From positions 17,615,929 to 17,679,928 of the forward strand of contig CM068541.1 of assembly GCA_035048495.1 (NCBI GenBank): a DNA stretch of 64,000 nt, read 5' to 3'. Below, piece after piece: positions 1-10,479 of this stretch. The stretch's first letter is position 1. Every line of letters starts with the position of its first letter. The notes beneath the pieces were generated by a model, which saw nothing but the letters and a program-made list of their open reading frames with translations, ran no database searches and was not told the origin of the DNA. This stretch comes from Euptelea pleiosperma (Eukaryota; Streptophyta; Magnoliopsida; Ranunculales; Eupteleaceae). A program made the translations under genes and the position numbers.

Positions 1-909
1 GGAATCTGCCGGATGCCTCAACACGCCATCTTTTGTACGACCCTCGGCATGCCATCTCATGTGTTCGGCTGTTTTTGAACACATAAACAACCTCTGAAGT
101 CTCGGTTTCAACGGAAAATAACGCAAAATCTTCGCAGGTATTTTCTTATCATCTGTAGACGAAGTGGAAGCATCTTCAGTAGACTGACGTGTAATCGGTT
201 TCCACCTGGACTCACCACATACGACACATTCATTTGCGGTCTCATGCTCCTTCCAGTATAGCATGCAGTCATTCGGGCATGCATCTATCTTCGTATAATG
301 CATCCCAAGATCCCGAAGGATCTTTTTGGATTCATAATGATTCCTGGGCAACGTTTCACCAACAGGAAGTGCCTCCTTTAACAACTCAAGCAACATGTCG
401 AATGATTTGTTACTCCATCCGTTAAGACACTTCAAGTGTAATAACCGTACAATAAAAGATAATTTTGAAAATTTTGTGCAACCTGGGTACAGTTCAGTCT
501 CGGCATCCTTTAACAATTCATAAAATTTATCCGCTTCCGAATTTGGCTCAGTCGATCCAGTCTCATTCAATTCATTCTCCTCTTCACGATCAAAGTTCGC
601 CATTCCATATGCATCTTGTAACATTCCTTGCATATCATCACCCTCGTCAGCCTCATCACTCATATATTCATTACCATACTCCCCATGGTACAACCAGACG
701 GTATAATCCGGTATTATCCCAATCAATACTAGGTCCCAATATACTTCTAGTCGATCCTTCAGGAACGCATGACAACATTTTCTACATGGACACTTGATCT
801 TGTCTCCGTACTCTGAACGAGAAAATGCAAAATCCAAGAATTGTCCTACTCCGTTTAGATACTCGGGGCTATTTCTTGGCTTCCCAACCCAACTTTTATC
901 CATCGGCAT
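1..909 (-). CDS. CACTA (En/Spm) TNP2-type transposase, N-terminal part, runs off the left edge
   Basis: I translated the minus strand codon by codon from the ATG at 907-909 to base 1 and found no stop in about 303 codons; an in-frame stop at 934-936 sets the start. The protein opens MPMDKSWVGKPRN and carries the Transposase-associated domain (about residues 3-75; Cys/His positions include CPCRKCCH), then an acidic linker, then the start of the Transposase_21 domain with the motif VVCGESRWK. This family cuts CACTA termini and transposes them in the nucleus. The 3' half, including most of the catalytic region, lies outside the window. Upstream on the same strand are the leader and the 5' terminus at 3800. 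An unbroken frame is unusual here, where nearly all other transposon genes are decayed. Confidence 0.9.
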   Translation of the reverse strand, partial: MPMDKSWVGKPRNSPEYLNGVGQFLDFAFSRSEYGDKIKCPCRKCCHAFLKDRLEVYWDLVLIGIIPDYTVWLYHGEYGNEYMSDEADEGDDMQGMLQDAYGMANFDREEENELNETGSTEPNSEADKFYELLKDAETELYPGCTKFSKLSFIVRLLHLKCLNGWSNKSFDMLLELLKEALPVGETLPRNHYESKKILRDLGMHYTKIDACPNDCMLYWKEHETANECVVCGESRWKPITRQSTEDASTSSTDDKKIPAKILRYFPLKPRLQRLFMCSKTAEHMRWHAEGRTKDGVLRHPADS

Positions 910-3480
910 ATCTTCTTCAAAATGACGCCACCTTCAATCGAAATTAAGCAGGTTGTCACACACAACTCAAATGCAGATGCATCATGCTTCCTATCTCCTC
1001 TCTAAAGGGTGGGTTGATCCTATCCCATTCAGGAATGCATAATCTCTGGTACACTCAATAGCCAAGTGATTATTTCTCTTTGAAGGAAAATTTCGGCAGC
1101 ATTTCCCCATAGTTCTCCAAGTACACGACTTAGACAAGGGGCAAACATGTCACCTTGTCTAAATATGTACCCAGAGAACAAGAGGAATGCTCGCCGAAAC
1201 TGTCCTACAAATAGAAATAAACACTTTAACTACTGACTGTACCAGAGATTATGCATTCCCAAACTGTCCAAAGGGACAATTCAAGAATCAACAGCAGACA
1301 ATTACTCCTTATCACCAAAAAGACAAAAAAGTTGTTCACTTGAATTTAGTCTCAAATGAGAACCAAACGTCATAGTTTACAACTAATGTATCCCAAATAG
1401 GTGATAAGCCACATAATTGTCACAAAGTGATTCTTGAACGGGAGATCTAAGGTTTAATGCATATATATGTATGATGTGTGTGTGTGTGTGTGTGCACAAT
1501 TCAAATTTATATCATCCCACATGTACAAGCATTACTATTGACAAAATTCAAAGGAAATAATTCTAACAATTCCCAACATGCATAAATCATACTTCAACCA
1601 ATAAGCGAATCCTTAGGTAAAAAACTTTCATAAGATCTTCAAGTAGCAATATGAAGGGCAAGCAAAGTATTGAAATCACTAATTGAGGCAGCCAAAGCAA
1701 ATACAACTCAAAGATTGAGAACAAAAAAAAAAATAATTCCAAAGATTGAGTAGTGCATTGAAACTAAAGTGAATCTTGAAACAAGGTATATACCCATCCT
1801 GTCCATCCTTAGTAGATATTTTTACCAAAAATCAATGGGTCGGGTTCCGGTGACCAACATTTTTGACCAACACCTTGGTGCACCCTCATAGAAGATGAAT
1901 CAATGGCTGATTTTTGGTGAAGATGATCTCTATGGTGAGGAGATCATCTTCACAAAAATTCAACTCATTCGGATATTCATAGACTGGTTTAGAAGTTAAA
2001 GAATTATGGAACGTCGATTTTTACCGTGTTAATTGAAAACCAGATTTGACGGGGTTAGAAATGTAAGAATGGGCTGATTTTTTGTTGGGGTTATCCATAT
2101 GGTGAGGAGATCATCCTCACCAAAATGTAGCCAAGGTGTTGGTAAAAAATGTTGGTCACTGGAACCCGACCCAAAATCAATTTAATTAGAAATCTCTAGC
2201 CATTAGATTTTAGCATTTTTTTAAAGTGTGATTCTAGCTATTGGACCTCAGTCCATGTGATCATTCACTCATACGGGATTTAACATAGGTGGACCTAGAA
2301 ACCAAACATTAGCCCGATTAGTGATTTCATGCCTTCGGATCCTTGTACCCCAAATAATGGTTTATAATGCTCAAAATCTCATGATTAAAATCAATCTATG
2401 AAAATAACTCAATCAAACACTTAGAAATCACTAATCAGGGTTATTTTTGGGTTTGTAGGTCCGCTTAGGGATTGGCCACACACATCCTTACGGTTAGTAT
2501 CCACCCACTAAAATCAGCCATTGATTCATCTTCAATATAGGTACACCAAAATGGGACAATAACGGAAAAATGGTGCTATCAATAAATAAATAACAGAATA
2601 TAACAGAAATATAAAAGAAAAAATAAGCAACATGTCTGGGTATGTAAGCATGTCGGCCATTGACAGGCCCGACTGTAAATCCCGCGTACTCCTTGGTGGA
2701 TATACACTAAAAATCACCATGAATGGTAATCTCCAGCCATTAGATTTTTTAGTACTTTTTAAGGCGTGATTATAGCCATTGAATTGAACCATTTTTTTAG
2801 TACTAAAACCAACGGCTAAAACTCATCACACAAGCTGATTTTTGGTATAAATGTCTACCACGGGGTGGGCTAAACATCCGTTCGGTTCGTGGGCCCAGAT
2901 GGCAATGGTGAATAACAAAAATGGTGCTAGCTCACGCCAAAAGAGTGAGCTACAGCTTGAAACTGAAACCGAAACTGATGGTTTGATGTTGGAACCAAAC
3001 CAAAAGGCACTTGAACCAATATATAAATTTACAGACCAAAAATTAGCTTGATCAGAGATTTCTAAGCGTTGGATTATAGTCGTTTCATGGGTTTTCTCCT
3101 AAATATCTACCCTAAACCCTCAAAAGAGGGTTTAACAAATAAATGGGGTTAGAGATTATGAATTAGGGCGATTTTTGGTGTATATATCCACTAAGGAGTG
3201 AGAAAAATAACCATGAGGTAAGTTAGGGAAGGAGATAACAAAAAAACAAAAAAAAAAACTAATCAAAACATACCTGTTACCGCTTGACGAAGCACGATCG
3301 ACGCCGGAGAAGACAAACGGCGTCACTAGTACCGACGGCGTCAACAGAAATAAATGGCGTAAGCCGTCGGGGGAGGAGAGGAGAAGGGGGTTTCCGGTGG
3401 AGGAGATGGGAAATGGGGTTTCGGGTGGGAGAGCCAAAGGGGGTTTCAGGTTAGAGGATGGAGAAGGGGTTTTCGCGTGG
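910..3480. other. CACTA element 1 leader, non-coding, with nested MITEs
   Basis: No credible coding region. It contains a perfect 22-bp inverted repeat (1032-1053 against 1238-1259), a (TG)n run near 1479-1494, the MITE at 1837-2172, and foldback-MITE material at about 2220-2500 and 2540-2930. The short frames here are interrupted and fit no family I recognise. Confidence 0.6.
1837..2172. mobile_element. Mutator-like MITE with 9-bp target duplication
   Basis: The ends are long terminal inverted repeats of about 43 bp starting GGGTCGGGTTCCGGTGACC on the left; the right end is the complement with few changes. The 9 bases on each side (1828-1836 and 2173-2181) are identical, aaaatcaat. A 9-bp duplication with long inverted ends is typical of Mutator-like elements. 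The interior is non-coding. Confidence 0.85.
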
Positions 3481-3800
3481 GTCGCGAAAACCCAAATTTT
3501 TTTTTTTTTATACCGAACTTTTTACCGACGGCCACACCCTGACCCTCGTTATAAGTATGATATAGCGACGGCCGAGACCGTCGGTAATAGTATTTATAGA
3601 GAGGGTCACACTTTGGCCGTCGCTATATGATTATTTAGCGACGGATTCCACTTGGCCGTCGCTATAGATCGGTGTATTTTGGGCGCCAAAAATGCTATAC
3701 CGACGGATGGTCCTATTTTCGTCGCTATATTAATATGTAGCGACGGTTTTACCTGGCCGTCGCTAAAAATCCGTCGCTATAAGCCAAGTTTGTTGTAGTG

Positions 3801-4623
3801 CCACCTACGCATATAACAAGACAACTCAGTTGTATTCTCTTATCTTATCAATCCATCTAATGTGGATGGTTAGATAAAGAGTGGTTGAGATCAAATCCAT
3901 CGATTTAATGTGGATGGTTAGATTTCAGCCACTCAATCCGCCTCATTTAACCTCAATTTATTCAAAATTTGAATTTACACACCATTATTTTTTGTTATTT
4001 CTGTTATTTTCCCATTTCTCCCTCGGTTCATTACAATCCGTTATAACAGCCATTATAATAAAAAAATGGTAACGCCCCAGTCCGGTATACCGTTTGAGTG
4101 CCGAAGGCACTCAATTTTTGCAAACGCTTTTGTCGGAGAGTGCCGTGGGCATGGGTCATTTACTAGTATATAACAAAACAGGGAAGTTGTCTCCCCACTT
4201 ATACCTCCTCTTATCTATTTTGACAAAAGACGGCCAAGATCTTTTCCCCCAAATGACGGTAGATCTCAGCCACTTACACCTGATTTTGGCAAATGCTTTG
4301 ACGGAGTGCCGAGGGCACGAGCCACCCACAATAAATATAACAAATGATGACTCTGATTTTCTTATACCCCATCTTATCTTATATGGCTTCAATAATGAGT
4401 GGCTGAGATCCACTATGTTTCATATCGATGGCTGAGATTAACTCAGTTGTATTCTCTTATCTTATCCATCCATCTAATGTGGACGGTTAGATTTTAGCCA
4501 CTCAATCCGCCTCATTTGACCTCAATTTATTCAAAATTTGAATTTCAACACCATTATTTTTTGTTATTTCTGTTATTTTCCCATTTCCCCCTCTATGCGT
4601 TACAATCCGTTATAACAGCCGTT
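3801..4623 (+). mobile_element. Mini-Helitron tandem array 1, cut by two CACTA elements
   Basis: The array is built from short units that each end in a small hairpin (CCGTG-GG-CACGG type) about 10 bases before CTAG or CTA, the Helitron 3' signature, and often start TCTATATAAC or TATATAAC. Here I see a long unit (about 3809-4160), two shorter units (to about 4330 and about 4440) and a second long unit broken off at 4623 by a CACTA terminus. The short frames inside are by-products of the repeats. Confidence 0.65.
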
Positions 4624-4912
4624 CACTACAAGAAAAATTGGATATAGTGACGGAATTTTACCGACGGCAAAAAAGAGTCGTCGGTAAATATAGTTGTACC
4701 GACGGCCAAAGCACAAACGGTCGGTAAAAGATAGGATAAGTAGCCCACGAATTTTTGGTGGGAAAACTAATTTTTTAGCGACGGATTTACTGACGGCAAA
4801 CTCCTAGCCATCGGTAAGAATAGCCTATACCGACGGGTATTTTCTGAATGTCGGTAAAAGTCCTTTTTACCGACGGCCAATATGTGGCCGTCGGTAAAAG
4901 CCTGGACTGATA
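4624..4912 (+). mobile_element. CACTA element 2, terminus with subterminal repeats
   Basis: Starts CACTACAAGAAAAATTGG, followed by dense ACCGACGG / CGTCGGTAAA motifs to about 4905. The bases before it end in ccgtt, a point that is undisturbed in other copies of the same unit (near 4035 and 8915), so this is an insertion. I found no matching right terminus (CTTGTAGTG) in the window; the element was probably truncated, at the latest at 8156. Confidence 0.8.
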
Positions 4913-5663
4913 TAATAAAAAAAAAACCCAGCCCTTTCCGAAAACCTTTTCTCCTCCCGCGAAAACCCCCTTTTCCCTTCAATCCCCTGCTCCAGCCTCC
5001 AACCCCCCACCCTCCCCCTCCCTCTCCACCGCCGCACTCCTCCCTCACCGCAATAGGTGCTGTTGTTGGTGCTCCACGCCCCCATCGTTGCTCTACGTCC
5101 CTTGCCGGTGCTGTAACCTTCTCGCCGTTACTCCATGTTCCGTGCCGGTGCTCCAATCTCCTTGCAGGTGAGTTTTATTTGTATATGTTTTAATCTTCGT
5201 CTTTATTTTTTTAACCCACGAAGCATGTCGTTGTCGTATTGCTGGTAGAAGTTTCTCTCTCTCTCAATCAGTTATTCTCCCTCTCCCATGTCCATTTTTA
5301 TCCTTCTTCTTCGTCGTCTCTCCTTCCTCTCCTTTCTCAATTAAAGAACCTTCTAAAATGTGGGAAGAGTACGGTTACTTAAGGGAATGTATATCCCTCA
5401 CCAATATCTTTCGTCTAACCCTAGAAGACAGATCATTGCAATCGATTTCAGGTTTCGTCGATCTAGCTCGGTTAGGGTTTTAGTTGTAGTCATGTCTGTA
5501 GAGTAAATTGCTACACCTATAAAAAAAAGGTCTGTAGAGCTTTCAAGAATGCATTCTAATGGGAAATGTTCCTCTTTTCTGTTTCTTTTTCTTTTTTCCT
5601 GTAATTATGAGAAGATTAGAAGTTTTGAGGATGTGGGTCGATTTTGGCTTGTTTGTTTTTTAG
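4913..5663 (+). other. CACTA element 2 leader with a possible 5' splice donor
   Basis: A pyrimidine-rich leader resembling the leader next to the terminus of CACTA element 1 (ctcccgcgaaaaccccc compared with the complement of 3450-3490). A good donor, CAG followed by GTGAGT, stands at 5167/5168. The open frame from 4882 is proline-rich and would not splice in phase with the exon at 5664, so I do not call it a gene. Confidence 0.5.
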
Positions 5664-8156
5664 GTAATTTACAACAGGGAAACTGATCAGAGTCGTGGGT
5701 TTGGGTTTGTCACTATGAGTACTGTTGAAGAAGTTGAGAAAGCTGTGGAGATGCTTAACCGTTATGTAAGTTCTATATATGTGCACTGTATTAGTGGCTG
5801 TGTTATTATCTGGTTGACATGTTTCAGAAAAAATTGAAGTTTTGTTAGTTGAGGAGAATAATATTTGTATGGAATAGGTAATTCGTCTTGGTTTATATAT
5901 GTATTTTCGTGCTTTTCGATGAAATTATTGATATGTTTCAATGCAATGAAGTAGGAAATATTTGTTATGTACTTGTTTCATATTTATATGCTTGTTCTGT
6001 GTAAAGTATATGTGCTTTGTGTTTTGTTGAACCTTCTTCAGTTGAGTGTTTTGCTAATTTACATTTTGTATATATATCCAATTATTTGTCAAGTCTAAAC
6101 CCTTTTGGGTTTCCATTTCTTGGTCTCTAATAGTACCTTGGCCATTTAATACTCAGGCAATTTGGAGTACAACTTGATTTGGAGAGTCTTCCATTCAGAG
6201 CTATTTTAATAGAACTTTTTATAATTGTCGATAGTATTGGTTTATACCAATGCTTGAGAACAAAGATTGAACCTGGATGGTAATCATCTACTGCCCTAGT
6301 TCATTACGTTAAAGTCAGTAAATATTGAAACAAAAGTCAGCTATATCAATCTTTGATTGGCCAAGGTTTTTAGAAAGAACAGCATGACCTTGGTGTTGTA
6401 CCAAGCTCATAAAACGAATCAACTGAACTAAGTTCCAAGTCCATCAATGAGCTTTTGTACACTGAATCATGCTTCCATTTACTAGTTTTCAGTTTAGTAA
6501 GATGTTCTATATTTTGTTTAACGGCTTATTGGAGACAACATTAAGGAATTCCTAAATTTCTGTTACTGTTCAAAACAAGTAAAGGGATTATGGGTTTCTC
6601 GTGGCTGTAATTTAAGATTTTCTTATTTTGTAGGAGATTATAATTATAGCAAGCAAGAGAGAAGGTTTAATTTCATTTAATAAAAGACCCTGAGATATTC
6701 TTGCCATTTATGATTTTTCCAAAGTTTTACCGAAAGGTTTCTATTTAATTTTTGACCTAGTTTAAAATCAAAATTTAAATCCTTGTTATAGTGTGTCAAC
6801 TTATCTAATTTCCAAGTATCGATTTAATGTTCTTCATGAAAAGCTTGCATTGTTAGGAAGTGTGTTAATTGTCCTGGAATTTTTTTGAAGTGATCATTGT
6901 TCTGTAATGGATTTGTGAAACATGGTTCAAATTTTTGTCCAAAGTGCTTGTAGAGCACATATTTGTACTACAAATTACCCTCATGTTCCATTGGGTGTTT
7001 TTTACCTAATTTTTCTTGGTTTTGCTTTCACTTTCCAATTCAATTGCCCAAGTAACAAAATTTGTTCAAGTTTTGAAAAATCCTCTCCTTTTATGGCTGA
7101 AATAGTAAATGGTACCGGAATTGGGAGAGTAGGAACTTTAAAAAAGAAAGTGTACCGTATTCACTGCTTATGTTCATTTATGTTTTATGCATATTGACAT
7201 GCAACAATCACATGCTGTGATTTCAACTTTCTTGTGTTTAAGATATCTCACTTTCTAGTTTAGTTCTTTTCACTTCCCATTCTCTCACCTTCTAAAAGCA
7301 TCATATGCTAGTGTTTTTATGCAAGGTTTTCTTTCTAAAAATGCAATTTTGGAGGAGGTTACTCTGTAATGATTCATTCAACTTCACTAAAACTGTATTC
7401 TTGTACTATCTGTTTTCATACCATATTTAGTGTTTACCATTATGAAATCTGCTAACAAAGCAAGTTCAAGTCTCTTGCTTTGTGCAAGCCCCCACCCTCA
7501 TAATTAACTATAGGTTGAGCAGATTTTTTGCACAATGGTAGGGGGCTCCATTCATGCTTTCTACAGTCCCACTTACTGTATTATCACTAAAGCTGCTAAA
7601 TCCACTGGGAATCCAAAGCTTGAAGACAAGGTGTTCTTGATTTTCAGTTCTTTCATTGCCAATTTGGTGTAACTTGGATGTAAACGCTTGCAGAACTGTG
7701 CTCCGGAAGTCTTCTAACATTAGACTAACAATAATGCTGCACCGCTCAACATGTAGTGCTCAAACTTGAATATGCGTAATCATCTCACTTCGTATCCTCA
7801 TAGTATTTATCCTTTCCAAGGTTACTTTACCTATATATGACTATTCATGTATACTATTATATGCCAAAATTTTCCTTACCATTGTATGTGGTTTTGTCAA
7901 ATTGGTTGAGATTTGAGAGTTCCCTCTGTGTTTGTAACAGGACGTAAATGGCAGGCTTTTGACAGTAAACAAGGCTGCTCCAAGAGGGTCACAACTAGAG
8001 CGCCCCCCTCGAGTTTTTGAGTCTTCTTTCAGAATCTACATGGGGAATCTGCCATGGCAAGTGGATGATGCTAGCTTAGAGCAGGTGTTCAGTTAACATG
8101 GTAAGGTGGTGGATGCCAAGGTTGTTTATGACCGGGAGACTGGACGTTCACGCGGG
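5664..8156 (+). pseudogene. Chloroplast ribonucleoprotein (CP31-like) gene fragment, captured with intron
   Basis: Two exons remain. Exon 5664-5765 (34 codons) follows tttttag and ends before gtaagt; it encodes the end of RRM1 with the RNP1 octamer RGFGFVTM. After an intron of 2175 bp ending tttgtaacag, exon 7941-8156 continues in phase ([16 protein letters not shown]), crosses the linker (ERPPRVFE) and enters RRM2 with the RNP2 motif IYMGNL. Such proteins bind and stabilise chloroplast transcripts. The copy is dead: codon 8094-8096 is TAA where the family has Glu in VFSEHGKVV, and the exon stops abruptly after GRSRG at 8156, where Helitron repeat begins. Retained introns show a DNA-level copy, not a retrocopy. 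Lying just inside a CACTA end, it is probably transposon-captured. Confidence 0.85.
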
Positions 8157-9035
8157 CCATTTACTATTCTATATAACAAAACACATTGGTTGTCTCCCTA
8201 ACTTATACCTCCTCTTATAAGCATCGACAAAGAAGGGCCAAGATCTAATCCTCCCCCAAATGGACAGTGGATCTCCGCCACTCACATAATTTTAGCAAAT
8301 TCTTTGTCGACGAGTGCCGATGGCACGGGGCACCCACTAGTATATAAGAAAACAGGTAAATTGTCTCCCACTTATACCTCCTCTTATCTATTTAGACAAA
8401 GAAGGGCTAAGATCTTATCCCTCAAATAGATGGTGGATCTCAGCCATTCACACCCAATTTTGACAAACGCTTTGTTGGAGAGTGCCGTGGGCACGGGCCA
8501 CCCACTATCTATATAACAAGTGACAGTGGTTGCCTTGTACCCCTCTTATCTTATATGGCTTCAATAATGAGTGGCTGAGATCCACTATGCTTCGTATCGA
8601 TGGCTGAGATTAACTCCCACCCAATTTTTGACAAACACTTTGTCGGAAAGTACCGCGGGCATGGGCCAGCCACGCATATAACAAGACAACTCAGTTGTAT
8701 TCTCTTATCTTATCCATCCATCTAATGTGAACGGTTAGATAAAGAGTGGTTGAGATCAAATCCATCGATCTAATGTGGACGGTTAGATTTTAGCCACTCA
8801 ATCCGCCTCATTTGACCTCAATTTATTCAAAATTTAAATTTCAACACTATTATTTTTTATTATTTCTGTTATTTTCCCATTTCCCCCTCTATGCATTACA
8901 ATCCCTTATAACAACTGTTATAATATAAAAAATGATAATGCCTCAGTCCGTTATACCGTTTGAGTCCCGCAGGCACCCAATTTTTGCAAACGCTTTTGTC
9001 GGAGATCGAGTGCCGTGAGCACGGGCCATTTACTA

Positions 9036-9036
<1 letters not shown>
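8157..9036 (+). mobile_element. Mini-Helitron tandem array 2
   Basis: It opens with the last bases of a unit tail (ccatttacta), then complete units at about 8167-8337, 8338-8506, 8507-8668 and 8669-9036. Unit ends show the hairpin GCCGTGGGCACGGG and CCACCCACTAG or equivalents; the last ends CTAG at 9033-9036 followed by T. The long last unit has internal homology to the hAT MITEs of this window (gttataacagcc, cagtccgttata). Confidence 0.65.

Positions 9037-9086
<50 letters not shown>
9037..9086. repeat. (TA)n microsatellite
   Basis: About 48 bases of uninterrupted TA repeat immediately after the Helitron 3' end; both overlapping frames here are repeat artefacts. Confidence 0.95.
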
Positions 9087-9088
<2 letters not shown>

Positions 9089-9642
9089 TTTAGCATTTTC
9101 AAGGTACTCAAACTCAGCAGCTCAGAATCACCAATCGAAATGATCTTATCTGCGAAATTCATCAATTTCTCAATAATGGTGACTGGATGATCTCAACCAT
9201 CCAATTTATTCCTTTAAAATGTGAGACAATATCTAATGTCTCCAAGTCCGAAGTCTACAAATTGGCTGGTTATGATCGTTTCTCCTCTCTGTTCCCCACT
9301 TTTGGAGAATTAGAGTGAATCTCTTTCCAAGGGGATGTGACATATAGGGTATTTTTTGAATTTAGGGGGATGTGGGTGTAAAAAGGGGTAAACGGTAAAA
9401 ATTAAAAAAAAAAAAAAAAAAAAAAAGAATTTAGAGAAGGGGTGGTGTGGCAGGCCGTGGAAGGGCCAAGGTCGGGCTGGCTTAGTGGGGTAGGCCCGGA
9501 GCCGACCCAAGTACCATATCGGGCCGCAGGCCAAAATTACAGGCTGAATTTTTCTCTGTATGTGGCATGTTTTTATTCAATTACAATGCCACAACGAGAG
9601 CAACTTGGACCCAATATATATATATATATAGGCAATTTCAAA
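9087..9642. other. Unassigned non-coding stretch
   Basis: Contains a poly-A run (about 9402-9426) and a short GC-rich patch (about 9440-9530). I see no gene, terminal repeat or known motif. Confidence 0.5.
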
Positions 9643-10469
9643 TGGGTCAGGACCATGGGACACAAATTTTCACACCAAAAAATTGGGGGTGACCAATATA
9701 TAAATTAAGAGTTTTGGAATCAGATGATTTTTGGTGAGGATGGTCTCTATGGTGAGAAGATCACTCTCACAAAAATTGAAATCATTTTGATATTTGTAGC
9801 CTGGTTCAAGGTTTAAAGGCCGTTTTAACGGTTAAACGGACTGGGGGCATTACCGTTTAAACCGTTAAAACGGATTGAAACAGCCAGGGGCAAAAATGAA
9901 AAAAATAAAAAAAAAATATAATTAAATGGATTTTAAGGGAAAAAACGGAAAAAATGGCGCTGAAATTCAAATTTTGAAATTTGAAAATTAAAAAAAATAG
10001 AATTTAACGGAAATTAAACGGATTTTAACGGAATTAAACTGATTTAACAGATGTTTTTTTTCACAAAAATTTTCAGAATTTAATGGCTGTTTAAACGATT
10101 TTAACAGCCGTTAAAACAAAAAAAAAAAACGGCCGTTAAATTCAAAAACATTAAAACGTGTTTAAACAGTTTTAACGGAATGGGCTTGGGGCGTTACTGT
10201 TTAAACTGCCATTAAAACCATTTAAACGGCCATTTTTTAAACCATGGCCTGGTTTACAAGTTTGAAGAATTATGGACAGTCTATTTTTTACCCTTAACTT
10301 GATGAAACCCACATTTGATGGGGTTAGAAATTTCAGAATGGGCTAATTTTCTGTAGGGGTGATCAATACGGTGAGGAGATCATCCTCACCAACAAATCAG
10401 CCATTGATTTATCTTCCATGTGGGTACACTAAAGTTGGTGTGAAATTGTGTGTCCCGTTAACGTTACCC
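9643..10469. mobile_element. Mutator-like MITE carrying a nested hAT MITE
   Basis: Ends start GGGT (left) and finish ACCC (right), with inverted similarity that extends to cacaa-tttcacacc. The flanking 9-mers atttcaaat (9634-9642) and atttgaaat (10470-10478) differ at one base, a decayed 9-bp duplication. The body resembles 1837-2172 and 39588-39945 (ctctatggtgag.agatca). It was split by the hAT MITE at 9807-10246. Confidence 0.7.
9807..10246. mobile_element. hAT-type MITE
   Basis: Ends are CAAGGTTTAAA and TTTAAACCATG, inverted with one mismatch. The flanking 8-mers gcctggtt (9799-9806 and 10247-10254) are identical, the 8-bp duplication expected for hAT. The interior is AT-rich with repeated ttaacgg / ccgtttaa motifs and no coding potential. 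Confidence 0.85.
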
Positions 10470-10479
10470 ATTTGAAATT

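Larger units (their letters stand above)
1..3800 (-). mobile_element. CACTA element 1, 5' portion with terminus at 3800
   Basis: The right edge ends tttgttgtagtg, which on the minus strand reads CACTACAACAAACTTGG, a CACTA-type terminus. Inside it, from about 3500 to 3780, lie many short subterminal motifs (GCGACGG, TACCGACGG and complements), the expected transposase-binding array. The transposase frame lies downstream on the same strand, so 3800 is the 5' end. The element was inserted in a mini-Helitron array: the flanking base run from 3801 (ccacctacgcatataac) matches the undisturbed array near 8664. The other end and the 3-bp target duplication are off-window. Mutator-type and foldback MITEs sit inside the leader. 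Confidence 0.85.

Noticed and set aside
465..797. 110-codon plus-strand frame
   Set aside because: Shadow of the transposase frame on the minus strand.
8896..9190. Frames with IYIYIY repeats on both strands
   Set aside because: Products of a (TA)n microsatellite next to a Helitron end.
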